Below are positions 16,553 to 25,529 of a DNA stretch of 50,128 bases, piece by piece. A model generated the notes under the pieces. It searched no databases, was not told the origin of the DNA, and worked only from the letters and a program-made list of their open reading frames with translations. The DNA lies in the NCBI GenBank assembly GCA_009701845.1, contig WLJI01000003.1, positions 1 to 50,128 on the forward strand. The letters are read 5' to 3'. Origin of the DNA: Actinomycetota bacterium (GTDB taxonomy: Bacteria > Actinomycetota > Acidimicrobiia > Acidimicrobiales > Microtrichaceae). The translations under genes and the position numbers were made by a program. The stretch's first letter is position 1, and each line of letters begins with the position of its first letter.

Positions 16553-17631
16553 ATCTCCGAATCCGTTAGCTGCTTCGCACGATCGTCGGCCACAAGCGCA
16601 TCGGAAATCTCATCGAGCTCGCCGGACAGCACTCGGTCAAGGTTGTACACCGTGAGCCCAATGCGATGGTCAGAGACTCGGTTCTCTTTGAAGTTATAGG
16701 TGCGGATCTTTTCACTTCGACCACCACCACCAATTTGCGCTTTACGTTGGCCCGAAGCCTCTCCTGCTTGGCGGTCTTGTTCTAGCTTGAGTAGCCGCGC
16801 TCGCAGCACTTGCAGAGCCTTCGCACGGTTCTGAAGCTGGCTCTTTTCGTCCTGCATCGCGACCACAAGCCCGGTCGGCAGATGAGTGATCCGCACTGCT
16901 GAGTCGGTGGTGTTGACCGACTGCCCACCGGGCCCCGAGGAGCGGTACACGTCGATGGTGAGATCATTCGGGTCGATGCGCACTTCAACCTCATCCGCCT
17001 CTGGCAAGACTGCAACAGTTGCAGAGGAGGTGTGTATTCGGCCCTGAGATTCCGTCACAGGAACCCGCTGCACTCGATGTACTCCTGCTTCGAAACGCAT
17101 GCGTGACCACACGCCTGGACCTGCCAAACGGAAGGTTACGTCAGAGAGTCCACCCATCTCCGTCGGAGAGGAGGACATCGTCTCGAAGCTCCACCCGACC
17201 CGGCCGGAGTACGCCCGGTAGAGCTCAAACAAGTTGCGCGCAAACAGGTTTGCCTCTTCTCCACCCTCGGCACCGCGAATCTCGACGATCACGTTTCGGT
17301 CGTCATTCGGGTCTTTGGGAAGAAGGAGTAGCTTTAGTTCCTCAACGAGTCGATCCACTGCAGCTTCAGATTCTGCAGCGTCAGCACGCAACGCGTCACG
17401 CTCCTCACCAGAGCCAAGCGAGATCAACTCCTTTGCCGCCTCTAGGTCTCCTTCGGCCTCAATCAGCTGAGCAGTACGCTCCACGATTGGTTGCAGTTCG
17501 CTGTAGCGCCGTGACAGCTCCACATAACGAGTTTGATCGGCGATCACGGCCGGATCGGCAAGGCGGTCCTCGACCTCTTCAAACTCGCGCTGCAAGCCAT
17601 TGAGGCGAACTGATAAGTCATGCGCTGCCAT
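16549..17631 (-). CDS. prfA: Peptide chain release factor 1
   Basis: A 360-residue class I release factor reading UAA and UAG. The recognition tripeptide PVT lies in RVPVTESQGRIHTSSATVAV, and the catalytic GGQ is in SSGPGGQSVNTTDSAVRI. The C-terminal KIRTYNFKENRVSDHRIG is standard. The start codon immediately follows the stop of the unknown gene upstream, with no spacer, and the end overlaps prmC by 4 bases. Confidence 0.97.
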   Translation of the reverse strand: MAAHDLSVRLNGLQREFEEVEDRLADPAVIADQTRYVELSRRYSELQPIVERTAQLIEAEGDLEAAKELISLGSGEERDALRADAAESEAAVDRLVEELKLLLLPKDPNDDRNVIVEIRGAEGGEEANLFARNLFELYRAYSGRVGWSFETMSSSPTEMGGLSDVTFRLAGPGVWSRMRFEAGVHRVQRVPVTESQGRIHTSSATVAVLPEADEVEVRIDPNDLTIDVYRSSGPGGQSVNTTDSAVRITHLPTGLVVAMQDEKSQLQNRAKALQVLRARLLKLEQDRQAGEASGQRKAQIGGGGRSEKIRTYNFKENRVSDHRIGLTVYNLDRVLSGELDEISDALVADDRAKQLTDSEI

Positions 17632-18720
17632 TCAGCCCCACCCAACTTCTATGTCGATGAGTTCTGCTGGGCGGCGCAACATGGATGCCAACCACTTTGT
17701 CGCAACGTGGTGATCCTGAGCTGGTAGCGCTATCCGCAACGTTGCTTCTGAGTTGATCTGTTCTCGTAGGTCGGCAGCTAATGGCAAAAGCCCGAGATCA
17801 ACGCCACAAGAGAACACTAAAATCAACGGGGATCCGTCGGTGGCAGTCCCAACCGCCGATGCCGGAAATGCGTCTCGCAGCCCAGCAGGCTCGGCAGTCA
17901 TGCCAATCGCCGTGAGGGTCTCTGCGCCCACAAGGCTCGGCTGAGACACTGCTAAAGCTCGCAACCACCGCTCTCGAGACAGCCTCTGCACAGCATGTGA
18001 TGGTGCGCCCGGGAACCGATGATCACGAATGATCGAAACGGTATGTGCCAGGTCATCAACGGGCGACTCATCGGGGCGCACAGCTGCATGCGCATCGCGG
18101 TCAAAGCGTCCTACGCCGACCTCTAGATGTAGTGCATCGTCGCCACCAGCTTCACCCGGCCACACCACTAAGCGTGCCACTTCAAGGCCAAGAACCTCGC
18201 CGCGAGTCACACCGTGTTCGTGCACTACCTCGAGGCCCTCGGCAAGAAGGTGCTGCTCAAGGAGTTCATGACGCTCAGGCAGCGCGCATGGTTCGGGCAC
18301 GGACCCGGGTTCAACCCTGCGTGACACTGGGCCGTCGATCACGCGAACTTCTATGGGCTGTTCTGCAAGCAGAAAGTACTGCGCCCAACGAGACAGCTCC
18401 TCGGTTCGAGCATCGGAAGGTGCGGGAGCATCAACAAAGACCGTCAGACGCTGCGCTGGTTGTTGCGCAGCCCAAATCATCGCCGCGCTGAGGGAGCGGG
18501 CGGAGCTCTCCGACAGCAAGACAAAGCCATGCCCGTTCAGGTTGAGGGCATAGAGAGATCCTGCTTCTACGACCTCTGCTACATCAATCTCTGCTGACAA
18601 GAAACCCACTGTTTCTTGAGCAACAGCGCTGCGAGCGCGCTCCTGATCAAGGAAGTCACGCGTCACCGCAGCCAGCTTGGCTTTTTGTAGTTGCGAACGC
18701 TGAGCTGGATCGAGAGTCAT
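17632..18720 (-). CDS. Unknown protein encoded between rpmE and prfA
   Basis: I do not recognise a domain. From ATG at 18720 the product is 362 residues, soluble, with no signal peptide and few cysteines. It starts with a charged helical stretch (QRSQLQKAKLAAVTRDFLDQ), has a middle segment ending in LEVARLVVWPGEAG and DALHLEVGVGRFDRDAHA, and a C-terminal part with ATLRIALPAQDHHVATKWL. The frame opens with GTG at 18747, but ATG at 18720 has GCAGGATC 7 bases upstream. It lies 48 bases after rpmE and abuts prfA, so it is embedded in a translation operon. A link to translation is inferred from position only. Confidence 0.85.
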   Translation of the reverse strand: MTLDPAQRSQLQKAKLAAVTRDFLDQERARSAVAQETVGFLSAEIDVAEVVEAGSLYALNLNGHGFVLLSESSARSLSAAMIWAAQQPAQRLTVFVDAPAPSDARTEELSRWAQYFLLAEQPIEVRVIDGPVSRRVEPGSVPEPCALPERHELLEQHLLAEGLEVVHEHGVTRGEVLGLEVARLVVWPGEAGGDDALHLEVGVGRFDRDAHAAVRPDESPVDDLAHTVSIIRDHRFPGAPSHAVQRLSRERWLRALAVSQPSLVGAETLTAIGMTAEPAGLRDAFPASAVGTATDGSPLILVFSCGVDLGLLPLAADLREQINSEATLRIALPAQDHHVATKWLASMLRRPAELIDIEVGWG

Positions 18721-18768
18721 CAGAGATCCTGCGGAGCTAGTAGACACATCCAGCCGAAGCCGGAGCTG

Positions 18769-19125
18769 TCACTCAGCGGAAGCAGTCTCGGCTTCGGTAC
18801 CAGCATCCTCGGTAGGTGCAGCAGCGGAGTCGGCGACTGTGTTGTCATCAACTGATGCTTCGCTTTCACCCTCGACGTTTTTACGTCGACCGTAGCGACG
18901 CTCGAAGCGCTCGACACGACCAGCAGTATCGACGATCTTCATCTGACCCGTGAAGAACGGATGGGTGAAGGCGGAGATTTCTACCTTGGCAAGCGGGTAC
19001 TCGTTGCCGTCGGTCCACGTTGTGGTCTCAGTCGCCTCAATGGTCGACTTCGTCAACATGGTGTCTCCAGACGAGGTGTCTTGAAAGACGACATAACGAT
19101 ACGTGGGATGGATTCCTGGTTTCAT
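18769..19125 (-). CDS. rpmE2: Ribosomal protein L31, cysteine-free type B, with acidic tail
   Basis: The first 80 residues match L31 of the zinc-independent type: [20 protein letters not shown], then [22 protein letters not shown] and [14 protein letters not shown]. There is no cysteine, so the zinc-ribbon ligands of the C+ form are absent. The remaining 38 residues are an acidic Glu/Ala/Ser/Thr tail not found in short L31 proteins. It sits in the classic rho-rpmE-prfA position. ATG at 19125 has a GGAG site and a leader hairpin upstream. Confidence 0.93.
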   Translation of the reverse strand: MKPGIHPTYRYVVFQDTSSGDTMLTKSTIEATETTTWTDGNEYPLAKVEISAFTHPFFTGQMKIVDTAGRVERFERRYGRRKNVEGESEASVDDNTVADSAAAPTEDAGTEAETASAE

Positions 19126-19140
19126 GCTTCGCTCCGTTAA

Positions 19141-19163
19141 GGCCCCGGTTTCCGTGCGGGGCC
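19141..19163 (-). promoter_or_regulatory. GC-rich hairpin in the rpmE leader
   Basis: Seven-base perfect arms, GGCCCCG (19141-19147) and CGGGGCC (19157-19163), enclose a 9-base loop. In the minus-strand transcript this lies about 15 bases before the rpmE start, just ahead of its ribosome binding site. No U-run follows, so it resembles a leader structure more than a terminator. L31 leader motifs are known in Actinobacteria, but I cannot confirm a match by eye. Confidence 0.45.
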
Positions 19164-19236
19164 CAGATAAGACTCTTAGTATGGCCTGTCCAGACCCCTA
19201 CAGGCGAACCCGCGGGCCTGAGACTGCTTTCTTTGG

Positions 19237-21126
19237 CTAGTTAACGTGTGCGGCCTTTGCGATCTCTGCCAAGAACACATCATTTGTCGGGAACTTGCGC
19301 ATACGGTCAACAACTAATTCCAACCCCGCTGCAGGTTCGCCGCTCGCTGCCAATCCAGACAGCAATCTGCGAAGTTTCCACACTTGAGCCAGCTTCTCGG
19401 AAGAGATCAACAATTCCTCGTGACGAGTAGAGGAAGCGTCGACGTCGATCGCGGGGTAGACCCGTCGCTCAGCCGCAGCACGGTCCAATCGCAGTTCCAT
19501 GTTGCCGGTACCTTTGAACTCCTCAAAGATCACCTCGTCCATCTTGGAATTGGTATCGACGAGGGCGGTGGCCAAAATTGTCAGGGAGCCACCATCTTCG
19601 ATATTCCGAGCCGCACCAAAGAAGCGTTTCGGCGGGTACAGGGCACCGGTATCGAGGCCGCCACTCATGATGCGACCGCCATTCGGAGCCGCCAAGTTAT
19701 AAGCGCGTGCCAGCCGAGTGATTCCGTCTAAGAGAATCACCACGTCTTGGCCCTGCTCTACTCGACGCTTGGCGCACTCGATTGCCAACTCGGCAACTTG
19801 GGTGTGTTCTTCAGCGGGTCGATCAAAGGTTGAGGCAATGACCTCGCCCTCAATGGAGCGTCTCATGTCTGTGACTTCCTCAGGGCGCTCATCCAAGAGC
19901 AACACCATGAGCTCAACCTCGGGATGATTCTGCTCAATTGCCTGGGCAACGGTTTGCAAAATCGTGGTCTTACCTGCCTTCGGCGGTGCAACAATGAGTC
20001 CGCGCTGGCCTTTGCCGATTGGCGCAATGAGATCAATGATCCGAGACGTCATGTCATAGGGGTGATCCTCTCGCTCCAAGCGAAGATGCTCCGAGGGAAA
20101 CACGGGCGTGAGATCATCAAAGTTGACGCGATCGCGAGCCGTCTCTGGGTCTAGGCCATTGACTGCATCAATTCGCAGAAGCGCTGGGTTCTTCTCTCCA
20201 CGATTCGCTGGCCTACTCGCCCCAGTCAGCCAGTCACCGCGACGCAGGCCAAGTTGGCGAGTTTGCTTGACCGATACGTAAACATCCTCTCGGCTTGGCA
20301 GCAACCCGTTGACCCTCAAGAAGCCATAGCCCTCGTCCCGAAGGTCGAGCACACCAGCAACATCGACGAGCTCGCCTTCCCAAGTCTGCGAAGCTTCCGG
20401 CCCGTCCTCTTGCCTGTCGCGGCCACGACGACGTCGACGACGACGCGGATCGCTATCAGGGTTCAGCGAGTCGTCTTCAGAAGGAGTGCCACTAGGAGTG
20501 TCTTGGCGAGAGGCTTCAGGTGCGCTGCTAGACGCTGAGGCGCTTTCACTGCCATCACGCGGGGCGCTTTCAGTGCCATCACGCGGGGCGCTTTCAGTGC
20601 CACCACGCGGGGCGCTTTCAGCGCCATTCCTCACAGAGCCCTGATTGCGAGAGCCACCGTTTCTTGAATTCTGGCGGTCCGAGTCGGCCGCCCTTCGGGC
20701 ATCCTGGTCAGTCTGGTTCCGGTCAGTCTGGTTCCGGTCAGTCTGGTTCCGGTCAGAGGAACCTGCCTGATCGACAGTTTCGGCTGACCTTGTGTCTCGA
20801 GAAGGCGAGGTGTCTCGAGAAGGCGAGGCGTCTTGAGCAGCACGCTCGCCCTTCGCAGTTGCAGTCTCGCCGGCTGAATCTTCGCTGCGGTCAGACCCTG
20901 GATCAGCAGACTCAGCATCAGCAGACTCACCCTCGCTCGGAGTGACTCCGGCTAAGTCCAAAATCATGGTGATTATGTCTGCCTTCTTCACACGGCTGGT
21001 TGGCTTCCCGCCAAGGGCTGTGGCAATTACGGCAAGCTCGGAGCGGTCTTTGCGCTCAAGGCCATCAAGGTCTATCGAATCAGCACTCACTGCTTCAGAC
21101 TCACTTTTCGTTTGGGCCTCGGGCAA
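19237..21126 (-). CDS. rho: Transcription termination factor Rho with long repetitive insertion
   Basis: A 629-residue hexameric RNA helicase that ends transcription. Residues about 15-60 form the Rho N-terminal helical domain. Residues about 62-245 are a polar insertion rich in Ser, Asp, Arg, Gln and Thr with three sets of short repeats. The RNA-binding cold-shock-like domain follows ([17 protein letters not shown]). The ATPase part has Walker A in [13 protein letters not shown], Walker B in [15 protein letters not shown] and the Q/R-loop region [16 protein letters not shown]. Actinobacterial Rho proteins commonly carry such insertions, which can bind RNA. TTG at 21126 is the first start. 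GTG at 21090 is an alternative and neither has a strong ribosome binding site. Confidence 0.95.
   Translation of the reverse strand: MPEAQTKSESEAVSADSIDLDGLERKDRSELAVIATALGGKPTSRVKKADIITMILDLAGVTPSEGESADAESADPGSDRSEDSAGETATAKGERAAQDASPSRDTSPSRDTRSAETVDQAGSSDRNQTDRNQTDRNQTDQDARRAADSDRQNSRNGGSRNQGSVRNGAESAPRGGTESAPRDGTESAPRDGSESASASSSAPEASRQDTPSGTPSEDDSLNPDSDPRRRRRRRGRDRQEDGPEASQTWEGELVDVAGVLDLRDEGYGFLRVNGLLPSREDVYVSVKQTRQLGLRRGDWLTGASRPANRGEKNPALLRIDAVNGLDPETARDRVNFDDLTPVFPSEHLRLEREDHPYDMTSRIIDLIAPIGKGQRGLIVAPPKAGKTTILQTVAQAIEQNHPEVELMVLLLDERPEEVTDMRRSIEGEVIASTFDRPAEEHTQVAELAIECAKRRVEQGQDVVILLDGITRLARAYNLAAPNGGRIMSGGLDTGALYPPKRFFGAARNIEDGGSLTILATALVDTNSKMDEVIFEEFKGTGNMELRLDRAAAERRVYPAIDVDASSTRHEELLISSEKLAQVWKLRRLLSGLAASGEPAAGLELVVDRMRKFPTNDVFLAEIAKAAHVN
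20541..20630 (-). repeat. 24-bp tandem repeat in rho insertion
   Basis: Three 24-base units (20541-20564, 20565-20588, 20589-20612) and an 18-base partial unit differ by single substitutions. They encode PR(D/G)G(T/S)ESA octapeptides within the Rho insertion, keeping the frame. Confidence 0.9.
20706..20756 (-). repeat. 15-bp perfect tandem repeat in rho insertion
   Basis: Three identical copies of GGTCAGTCTGGTTCC (20706-20720, 20721-20735, 20736-20750) and a 6-base start of a fourth. They encode DRNQT pentapeptides. Perfect identity suggests recent slippage or expansion. Confidence 0.93.
20793..20828 (-). repeat. 18-bp tandem repeat in rho insertion
   Basis: Two identical 18-base copies of TGTCTCGAGAAGGCGAGG, with a diverged partial third, encode the SPSRDT hexapeptide pair of the Rho insertion. 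Confidence 0.85.
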
Positions 21127-21407
21127 GAGTTGCCTGAAGCGGTTTGGTCCTTTCGGCCCGCCGCATGTGCGGAGACCGGATCAATACTTCTTGAGTCGAC
21201 ACCAGCCTGCAGAACTCGGGGAGTGCGCTCAACAGCACCTCAACACGCTCGGTCCCATGAAGTCCGTGAACGAGTTGAGGAGTGTTCTGCGGTTCCGGAG
21301 CTCAGAACCCGACCTGATGGCCGGTGAACCCCACAATCCCCCTGCAGCCTTTGCCGAAGAACTCCCCAATGTAGCTATCGACTGTTGTTGTCGCAAACGT
21401 ACCGTGC

Positions 21408-22583
21408 TCAGTTGCGTTCAAGCAGCAGCGACATCAGTTCGTGGCCCGGCACGACATGGCTCTCTTCAGTGCCTGTCTCGGTGTACTCGCCGCCCTCGCC
21501 GTCGACGGCAGAATCCACGAGCAGGTATGGAACGGTGGTAGATGTGTGCGTCTTGAGCAGTAGTGGGGTCGCGTGATCAGGCGACATGAGAAGTCGCCAC
21601 TCCCCTAGCGCATCCAAAGCGGGAATCAGATCAGCAAGAACGCGCGCATCCCAGTTCTCTAAAGCGGCAACTTTCTCCGCCACATTCCCAGCATGGCCCG
21701 CCTCATCTGTAGCTTCGATGTGGATCACGAACAGATCGGTGTCGCCTTGAAGCGCAGCAATTGCCGCATCACGCTTTCCTTCGTAGTTCGTGTCATACCA
21801 ACCCGTTGCTCCTTCAACTTGGACTACGTCCATTCCCGTCAGCACGCCAAGGCCCCTCACAAGGTCAACAGCTGTCACCATGCCGGCCTTGATGCCGAAG
21901 GTCTCTTGAAAAGAGGGTAACTGCGGCTGATGGCCTTGGCCCCAGAGCCAGACTTGGTTGGCGGAAAGCTGAGGGAACTGCTGCAAGACAGCGCGGCTCG
22001 CCACCATCAGATCACTCAACTTTTGCCCAGCCGGACCGGTGGGCCACACGGCCGGAGCATCGGTGAGGTCGTGAGGAGGGATGCACTCAGCAGCCGCCCA
22101 AGACTCGGGTGCCACCATGATGTGGCGATACTGAACTCCTGGGTGAAAGCTCACCTCGGCTCCGGCTCCGGACCCCAATTGCTCATCAAGGGCTTTGATC
22201 ACCTCGGCTGCGTCTTCGGAACTGGGGTGACCACCTGCGAAGTCAGCCATGATGCCTTCGGGCTGACCAGGACTGGTCGTCACGGTGGAAAGATTGCAGC
22301 GAAATGCAACCTGATCTGGTCGGATCCGAATGCCGAGTGAAGCGGCCTCAATCGGCGCTCTGCCCGTGTGATGCACTGCAGGGTCGTATCCCAGCAGAGA
22401 CAGGTTTCCTACATCGCTTCCCGGAGGCATCCCCTCGGGAATTACCGCAGCACGTCCTACTGTTCCGCGAGCAGCAAGCGCTCGCAAAACTGGCATGTTG
22501 GCCACCTGTAGCGGCGTTCGTCCACCCAAATCAGGGTGAGGTTCATCGGCACAGCCATCGGGCACACAAATCACATACTTCAT
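21408..22583 (-). CDS. Phosphoglycerate-mutase-like protein, proposed homoserine kinase
   Basis: A 391-residue member of the alkaline-phosphatase/cofactor-independent phosphoglycerate mutase superfamily. The N-terminus KYVICVPDGCADEP has the metal-binding aspartate, PPGSDVGNLSLLGYDP has the nucleophile serine region, and the C-terminal part carries FVIHIEATDEAGHAGN and LMSPDHATP metal ligands. It lies directly after thrC and before rho, where Mycobacterium has the GHMP kinase ThrB, and no GHMP homoserine kinase is visible here. One subfamily of these proteins was annotated as a proposed homoserine kinase from this kind of context, so that role is likely but not proven by sequence. The start at 22583 matches family N-termini. 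ATG at 22592 is possible. Confidence 0.8.
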   Translation of the reverse strand: MKYVICVPDGCADEPHPDLGGRTPLQVANMPVLRALAARGTVGRAAVIPEGMPPGSDVGNLSLLGYDPAVHHTGRAPIEAASLGIRIRPDQVAFRCNLSTVTTSPGQPEGIMADFAGGHPSSEDAAEVIKALDEQLGSGAGAEVSFHPGVQYRHIMVAPESWAAAECIPPHDLTDAPAVWPTGPAGQKLSDLMVASRAVLQQFPQLSANQVWLWGQGHQPQLPSFQETFGIKAGMVTAVDLVRGLGVLTGMDVVQVEGATGWYDTNYEGKRDAAIAALQGDTDLFVIHIEATDEAGHAGNVAEKVAALENWDARVLADLIPALDALGEWRLLMSPDHATPLLLKTHTSTTVPYLLVDSAVDGEGGEYTETGTEESHVVPGHELMSLLLERN

Positions 22584-22645
22584 GAGGATCATTCTTACCC
22601 ATCGCAGGCTCGGGCAAACCACCCTGCTGCCAATAACCCAATTTG

Positions 22646-24076
22646 TTACGCGTCGGACGCCCTCAGGGAAGAACTCAGGTGCGACCGCACGAGGGCTTCC
22701 ACTGACTCAAGGCTGTTCTGCGCATGTTCGATTCGCTCGGACCGCTCAAAGAGGTCAGACAGGTGAGCAGGAAGTTCGGGGCGAAAGCCGAGAGCTTCTT
22801 CAACAGCGTCGGGGAACTTCGCCGGGTGCGCCGTTGCGAGGGTGATGACTCGAACCCGTGGATCGCCGCCAAGTTGCTCAGCAACAGCTACTGCCACAGC
22901 CGAGTGCGGGTCGAGAACCAAAGAGGTGCGTTCATAGACCGATTGAATCACTGCCGTCGCAGTTGCGTCATCAACGCTGTGCGCATCGAACTCTGATCGG
23001 AGTTGATCAAGAATGTCGAGATCAACCGATACTGAGCCATCAGCACGAAACGTCGCCATCAGATCTGCGACGGCTTGGCCATCGCGGCCCAAAACCTCGA
23101 AGAGCAAGCGCTCTAGGTTTGAACTCACTTGAATATCCATCGACGGACTAGTCGTGGGAACTACGCCTTGAATCTGCATCTGCCCCGTCGTAAAGAACCG
23201 AGTCAGGATGTCGTTACGATTTGAGGCCACCACGAGTCGATCAATCGGCAGGCCCATCTGCTTTGCGGCCCACCCGGCGAGAATATTTCCGAAGTTTCCG
23301 GTTGGCACGCAGAAGGTCACCTCGTCTGAAGTGTTGTCTTCTGCACTGTCGAGGTAGGCGACCACGTAATAGACAATCTGCGCCATAACTCGCGCCCAGT
23401 TGATTGAGTTCACGGCGCCAAGGTGGACCTCGTCGCGAAAGGCTGTATCACCGAATGCGGCTTTTACAAGATCTTGGCAATCATCAAAAGTTCCCTCAAC
23501 AGCAACTGCGTGCACATTGCTAGCTGCCACCGTGGTCATCTGCCGGCGCTGAACATCAGAGACTCGCCCATGAGGAAAGAGGATGCAGATATCAACTCGT
23601 TCACGATCTCGAACTGCGTCGATTGCAGCAGAGCCGGTATCGCCCGAGGTAGCACCGAGGATGCAGATGCGCTCATTGCGTTGGGTCAACACGTAATCAA
23701 AGAGTCGGCCCACAAGTTGCAAAGCAACATCTTTGAACGCCAACGTTGGACCATGAAATAACTCCAACACGTACAGGTCAGCACCCACAGCAGTTCGGCC
23801 GAGTGGCACAAGAGGACAGACCTGATCGGTCTCAAAGGTGGAGTAGCTGTCGTGAACGATGTTCTCAAATACATCCCGAGGGACTTCCCCTTGCACAAAC
23901 GGCCACATCACCGCCACGGCAATCTCGCTATAGCTACAACCGCGCAGTTCTTCCAACGGAGGGAGCGCCGGCCAGAACTCGGGAAGGTACAGCCCCCCAT
24001 CATCAGCAAGACCAGCTAGCAGGGCATCAGCAAACCCCAGCACGGGCGCAGATCCCCTGGTAGATACATACTTCAT
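22646..24076 (-). CDS. thrC: Threonine synthase, long type
   Basis: A 476-residue PLP enzyme converting O-phosphohomoserine to threonine. The N-terminal MKYVSTRG and DGGLYLPE, the PLP lysine in HGPTLAFKDVALQL (near residue 116) and the phosphate-binding GATSGDTGSAAI mark the long E. coli/yeast-like type, unlike the 360-residue mycobacterial enzyme at the equivalent place. ATG at 24076 has TAGGAG 7 to 8 bases upstream. It follows hom by 110 bases and precedes the proposed homoserine kinase by 62 bases, so a complete threonine branch from aspartate semialdehyde would be encoded in three adjacent genes. Confidence 0.95.
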   Translation of the reverse strand: MKYVSTRGSAPVLGFADALLAGLADDGGLYLPEFWPALPPLEELRGCSYSEIAVAVMWPFVQGEVPRDVFENIVHDSYSTFETDQVCPLVPLGRTAVGADLYVLELFHGPTLAFKDVALQLVGRLFDYVLTQRNERICILGATSGDTGSAAIDAVRDRERVDICILFPHGRVSDVQRRQMTTVAASNVHAVAVEGTFDDCQDLVKAAFGDTAFRDEVHLGAVNSINWARVMAQIVYYVVAYLDSAEDNTSDEVTFCVPTGNFGNILAGWAAKQMGLPIDRLVVASNRNDILTRFFTTGQMQIQGVVPTTSPSMDIQVSSNLERLLFEVLGRDGQAVADLMATFRADGSVSVDLDILDQLRSEFDAHSVDDATATAVIQSVYERTSLVLDPHSAVAVAVAEQLGGDPRVRVITLATAHPAKFPDAVEEALGFRPELPAHLSDLFERSERIEHAQNSLESVEALVRSHLSSSLRASDA

Positions 24077-24112
24077 TGCGAATCTCCTAGTAAATGCTGC
24101 AGTGGATGGTCA

Positions 24113-24155
24113 GAACAGCTGCCTGACGCGGTCACACCGGCAGCCATGGTGTTCT
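24113..24155 (-). promoter_or_regulatory. Bulged stem-loop between hom and thrC
   Basis: In the minus-strand transcript GAACA and GCTGCC, separated by a 5-base bulge, pair perfectly with GGCAGC and TGTTC, leaving a 15-base loop. The structure lies in the 110-base hom-thrC gap, upstream of the thrC ribosome binding site. It could be an attenuating or stabilising element. There is no U-run and chance formation is possible. Confidence 0.3.
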
Positions 24156-24186
24156 GTGCAGGCGCAACGGCATGGGCGGTGCGAGG

Positions 24187-25488
24187 TTAGTCAGTGCCAA
24201 TGACACGCAGGACTGATCCTACTGAGGTCACCGAATCCAACGCGTTGAGTTCGTGCAAGGTGAAGCGCACATCAGCTTCTCGTGCCGCGTGAGTAATAAA
24301 AATGAGTCGAGCTGCGCCACGGCCTGGCTGTTGCTCAAGCACCTCTTGCTCCATGGAGTGAATGGACACTTGGTGGGAGCCAAATACTCCAGCAACTGCT
24401 GCAAGCACTCCGGGCTCATCGCTCACTTCAAGGTTGACGTAAAAGGGAGACACGAGTTCATCCACTGGCCGGAGATCGGCCTTGCCGAACATGCCATTGC
24501 TTGCGTGGGTGCCTTTTGTAAGGTTTGCGGCAGCATCAACAACATCTCCAAGCACTGCAGATGCCGTGGGATTGCCGCCTGCACCTCGGCCATAGAACAT
24601 CAAGTCGCCAACTGCTGCGCCCTGCACGAACACCGCATTAAAACTATCTCGCACAGCGGCAAGCGGGTGCTCGTTCGGCACCATTGCCGGATGAACCCGA
24701 ACAGCCACCGTCCCGTCAGTAAAGCGTTCGGCAATTGCGAGGAGTTTGACCACGTATCCCAACCGGCGAGCGAACTCGATGTCGGCCTGCGTCACACCCG
24801 AGATTCCTTCGTGGTACACGTCACCGGCCACCACGCGCACCCCAAACGCGATCGTGGCAATAATGGCCGCTTTGGCCCCGGCATCAAAGCCCTCTACATC
24901 GGCTGTGGGGTCTCGCTCGGCGTACCCGAGACCCTGCGCCTCGGCCAACGCTGCGGCATAGGTCCACCCCTCATCAGTCATTTTGGTGAGGATGTAGTTC
25001 GTGGTTCCGTTGACTATGCCCATCACACGTGTGATGTCTTCGGCCACCAAAGACTCCCGCAATGGCCGCACGATCGGCACTCCGCCTGCAACTGCCGCTT
25101 CAAAGAGTAAGTCCACGCCCGCCGCATCAGCCTCGGCAAACAGTTCAGTTCCAATATTTGCTAGGAGTTCTTTGTTGGCAGTTACCACTGCCTTTCCAGA
25201 GGCGAGAGCCTGCGAGATCAGTTCTCGCGCAGGTTCAATTCCGCCGATTACCTCGACGATGAGGTCAATCTTCTCGTCGGTGACCACGCTGTGCGCATCT
25301 AGGGTGAGCACTCCAGAAGCGAGTTCAACCCCACGTTCTTTTGAGGTTGATCGAACTGCCACTTTGGCAACCTGCAATCGCAGACCTGTGCGCTGTTCAA
25401 TCTCATCTGCGCGCAGCCTGAGAAGCTCGACCAAAGCCGCTCCTACGTTGCCGCAACCCAGCACTCCGATGTTCACCGTATTTGCCAC
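24187..25488 (-). CDS. hom: Homoserine dehydrogenase
   Basis: A 433-residue enzyme reducing aspartate semialdehyde to homoserine. The Rossmann motif GVLGCGNVGAALVELL opens the protein, the substrate region includes GIVNGTTNYILTKM and AEAQGLGYAERDPTADVEGFDA, and GRGAGGNPTASAVLGD follows. The last 80 residues form an ACT domain (VNLEVSDEPGVLAAVAGVF), which usually gives threonine feedback inhibition. The GTG start at 25488 has a weak ribosome binding site. It lies 41 bases after lysA. Confidence 0.96.
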   Translation of the reverse strand: MANTVNIGVLGCGNVGAALVELLRLRADEIEQRTGLRLQVAKVAVRSTSKERGVELASGVLTLDAHSVVTDEKIDLIVEVIGGIEPARELISQALASGKAVVTANKELLANIGTELFAEADAAGVDLLFEAAVAGGVPIVRPLRESLVAEDITRVMGIVNGTTNYILTKMTDEGWTYAAALAEAQGLGYAERDPTADVEGFDAGAKAAIIATIAFGVRVVAGDVYHEGISGVTQADIEFARRLGYVVKLLAIAERFTDGTVAVRVHPAMVPNEHPLAAVRDSFNAVFVQGAAVGDLMFYGRGAGGNPTASAVLGDVVDAAANLTKGTHASNGMFGKADLRPVDELVSPFYVNLEVSDEPGVLAAVAGVFGSHQVSIHSMEQEVLEQQPGRGAARLIFITHAAREADVRFTLHELNALDSVTSVGSVLRVIGTD

Positions 25489-25529
25489 GTGCTGAGGCTA
25501 CCGGCAACAAGCGGAGTCCCCCGAACTAG

